Source: Certhia americana
Taxonomy: Eukaryota; Chordata; Aves; Passeriformes; Certhiidae
Reading direction: 5' to 3'
Assembly (NCBI GenBank): GCA_018697195.1
Contig: CM031864.1
Span: 29,680,809 to 29,744,808 of the forward strand
Length of the DNA stretch: 64,000 bases
In this document: in pieces, positions 62,214-64,000 of the stretch
How positions within the stretch are numbered: position 1 is the stretch's first letter
How the letters are laid out: the number at the start of each line of letters is the position of its first letter
Notes under the pieces: generated by a model
Databases searched by the model: none
Told to the model about the DNA's origin: nothing
What the model saw: only the letters and a program-made list of their open reading frames with translations
Translations under genes and position numbers: made by a program

Positions 62214-63574
62214 GAGTTGGATTTAGTGCCCTGTGGATCCATTCCCAATTCAGGATATTCTGGTAATTCTGGAACTTCTGGCTTTCCTCACGTGGGGTAC
62301 CATTTTGCCCACGTGTCCCTGTAAGGTACCGTACCCCAGTGCCATGCCCATGGCACACTAGGTCCTTAGTCCTTAAAACCTCCACGTTTGCTTGTTGGGA
62401 TCACATCTTGAAGAGGAGCAGCATGTTTAAATTTTTGGTAACAATGCCAACTGTAGGTCTTTTCATCCGCCCGCGTGAATTTCCCCCGGATGACAACCAG
62501 TTACAAGGTGCCTCACCCACCAAGGCTCCTGTTATGGGCTCCCCTCCACTGCCTATGCCCTCTTTCCTCTTGCCTGGCCCTCTGCCACCCTCCGCAAAAA
62601 TTTGTTCCCCAGGGTGCAGACATCCCCGGCCAGGATCTGTCGCTCCCCTAAAGATGTACAATCAGAGCATGCCCCTGTGCAGCAGACGTGTCCCTGTGAA
62701 CTCAGCAAAATTTCTGCTATGCACGCGACTTCCATCCAGAATCTTCTTGGAAGATTGTTCAATAAGTTATTGTTCCTGTAGCACTGTTTCTTTTGGACAC
62801 GAAGCCCACCATGGATTGCCTCATGGAATTGACAGGGGTGTCAGCCCAGGCTGCTGTCTTTGGAGCTTCCATAATGTTGTGTGTGCTCTGGGTAGACACG
62901 GAATTGGGGTGAGATAGCATCACCCCTACAGTGCCACATTCCAGGAGAGCCATTGTTCCTTGTTCAGCACAAAAAACCCCATCCCTTGTTGTGCAGAGTG
63001 TGGCCTCTGCCTGCCCTAACCTCTGGGCCAGCCTCAGAGTCCAATTGCCCAGGTGGGCAATGTCCTGGGTTTGAAAATTTCTGCAGGGCCTCGGAAAACT
63101 GGGGCCTGCTCGGGCATGGCTCATCCGCCCTCAGCATCTGGAAAATGTGCAGAAAAAACAGAGATGGGGTCGGCAATCTAACCAGTCACACAGGAAGGGA
63201 TGGGGTATTGTGGGGTGCAGGTCTGCCTGCCCGTCCCTTCCAGGGATGGGGACAGCCACTTCACTTCCTTAAGGACAGACTGCCACGCGCCCGGGCACTT
63301 CCCATGTACCCAACGTACAATATGAGAGTCAAACTGTGGTGTGCTCAGGACCAAAACCATGCGGATGCTTAGCACCAGGCTTTTCCATCACCTTTACCTG
63401 CAATGATCTCAGCACTTCCCAGAGGAAAGCGCAGCAGGATTTTGGGAAGTTCCCCCTTGATGAGTTGAAAGTTAGAGCCAAGACGCGGAGAAGGAATAAA
63501 TCTGTGGCCCATCTTCTCTCCCGCTTAAATATTTCAAGTTTAGACGTATTGAGGTAGAATTCTCCATGCAGCCC
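62214..63574. other. Unassigned segment between CR1 copies
   Basis: Medium-length open frames occur on the minus strand (62,401-62,661; 62,759-63,124; 63,329-63,664) in three different frames, separated by stops. Some stretches have a protein-like composition, so an old degraded retroelement is possible, but I cannot assign a family and found no reverse transcriptase, protease or zinc-knuckle motif. Confidence 0.3.
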
Positions 63575-64000
63575 TAGTTGTCCAAGCCCAGGCCAGGTGG
63601 GGTTTGTCTCAAACCAATTCTCCCATGAACTTCTGACAGTTTTGGTATCTCCAAGAGCTCCCACAACCCCGTCTGAACAAGCTGTGCCGTGGCCTCAGTG
63701 ACTCTCCCAGCAGATTTTTCCTGATGTTCGAAGGAACCCTTCTTTTCAGGTGTTGGTTCCCATGTCCCAACCACTGGCTCTGTCCTTTCACCTTCCTCCT
63801 GTTATTTTTATATACCTTCACGGGTTTTCCCCTTCAAACCTCTTCCCTTCCTGAACAATCTCTCCCACAATCCTCTTATTCCTCCCCACAGGTGATCTCC
63901 ATTCCCTTATCATCTTCATGACCCTTCCTGGACCTCTTCACCAGTATCTCCGTTAACTGGAGAGCCCCGAACGGACACAGCATTCCGGTGTGTCTTCCCT
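63575..64000 (-). mobile_element. Diverged CR1 LINE fragment running off the window
   Basis: On the minus strand the order 'cctgaaaagaagggttcctt', 'gaacatcaggaaaaatctgc', 'gttgtgggagctcttggaga' and 'gggcttggacaac' follows a CR1 tail. The window end ('gaacggacacagcattcc') also fits CR1. The middle is poorly matched. Confidence 0.6.

Overview
The window is vertebrate nuclear DNA and almost certainly from a bird. It has GT-AG split genes, compact introns, many CR1 LINE tails, CpG-island promoters and short solo-LTR-like insertions. Gene content and order match the human chromosome 1q25 block KLHL20-CENPL-DARS2 (recalled synteny), here in inverted orientation. No bacterial, CRISPR or phage feature is present. 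A passerine is possible from the LTR content, but this cannot be settled by eye.

Layout. 1-15,744: no gene recognised; scattered CR1 tails, a TA/TG microsatellite and one weak exon-like segment. 15,745-29,895, minus strand: DARS2, mitochondrial aspartyl-tRNA synthetase, 17 coding exons, complete at 626 codons plus stop. 29,896-30,134: short head-to-head CpG promoter shared with CENPL. 30,135 (or 30,060)-33,074, plus strand: CENPL, 4 coding exons, complete. About 33,075-34,870: tail-to-tail spacer and 3' UTR. About 34,870-61,100, minus strand: KLHL20, with a 2.3 kb 3' UTR, 11 coding exons giving 609 residues (the human length) and a 5' end in a second CpG island. 61,284-64,000: mostly degenerate CR1, with 1.3 kb unassigned.

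The three genes have unrelated housekeeping roles: mitochondrial translation, the inner kinetochore, and CUL3 ubiquitin ligase substrate selection. The only evident functional link is the shared DARS2/CENPL promoter. All coding exons were placed by reading frame, splice-site and family matching, and phases close without a frameshift or internal stop.

No previously undescribed system is evident. The most interesting signals are a pair of related LTRs with perfect 8-bp inverted termini, both lying within 20 bp of a 5' splice site (one carries a sense poly(A) signal inside KLHL20); a G-rich tandem repeat at the KLHL20 promoter; a 41-bp minisatellite; and a YY1-like motif overlapping an upstream in-frame CENPL ATG in the bidirectional promoter.
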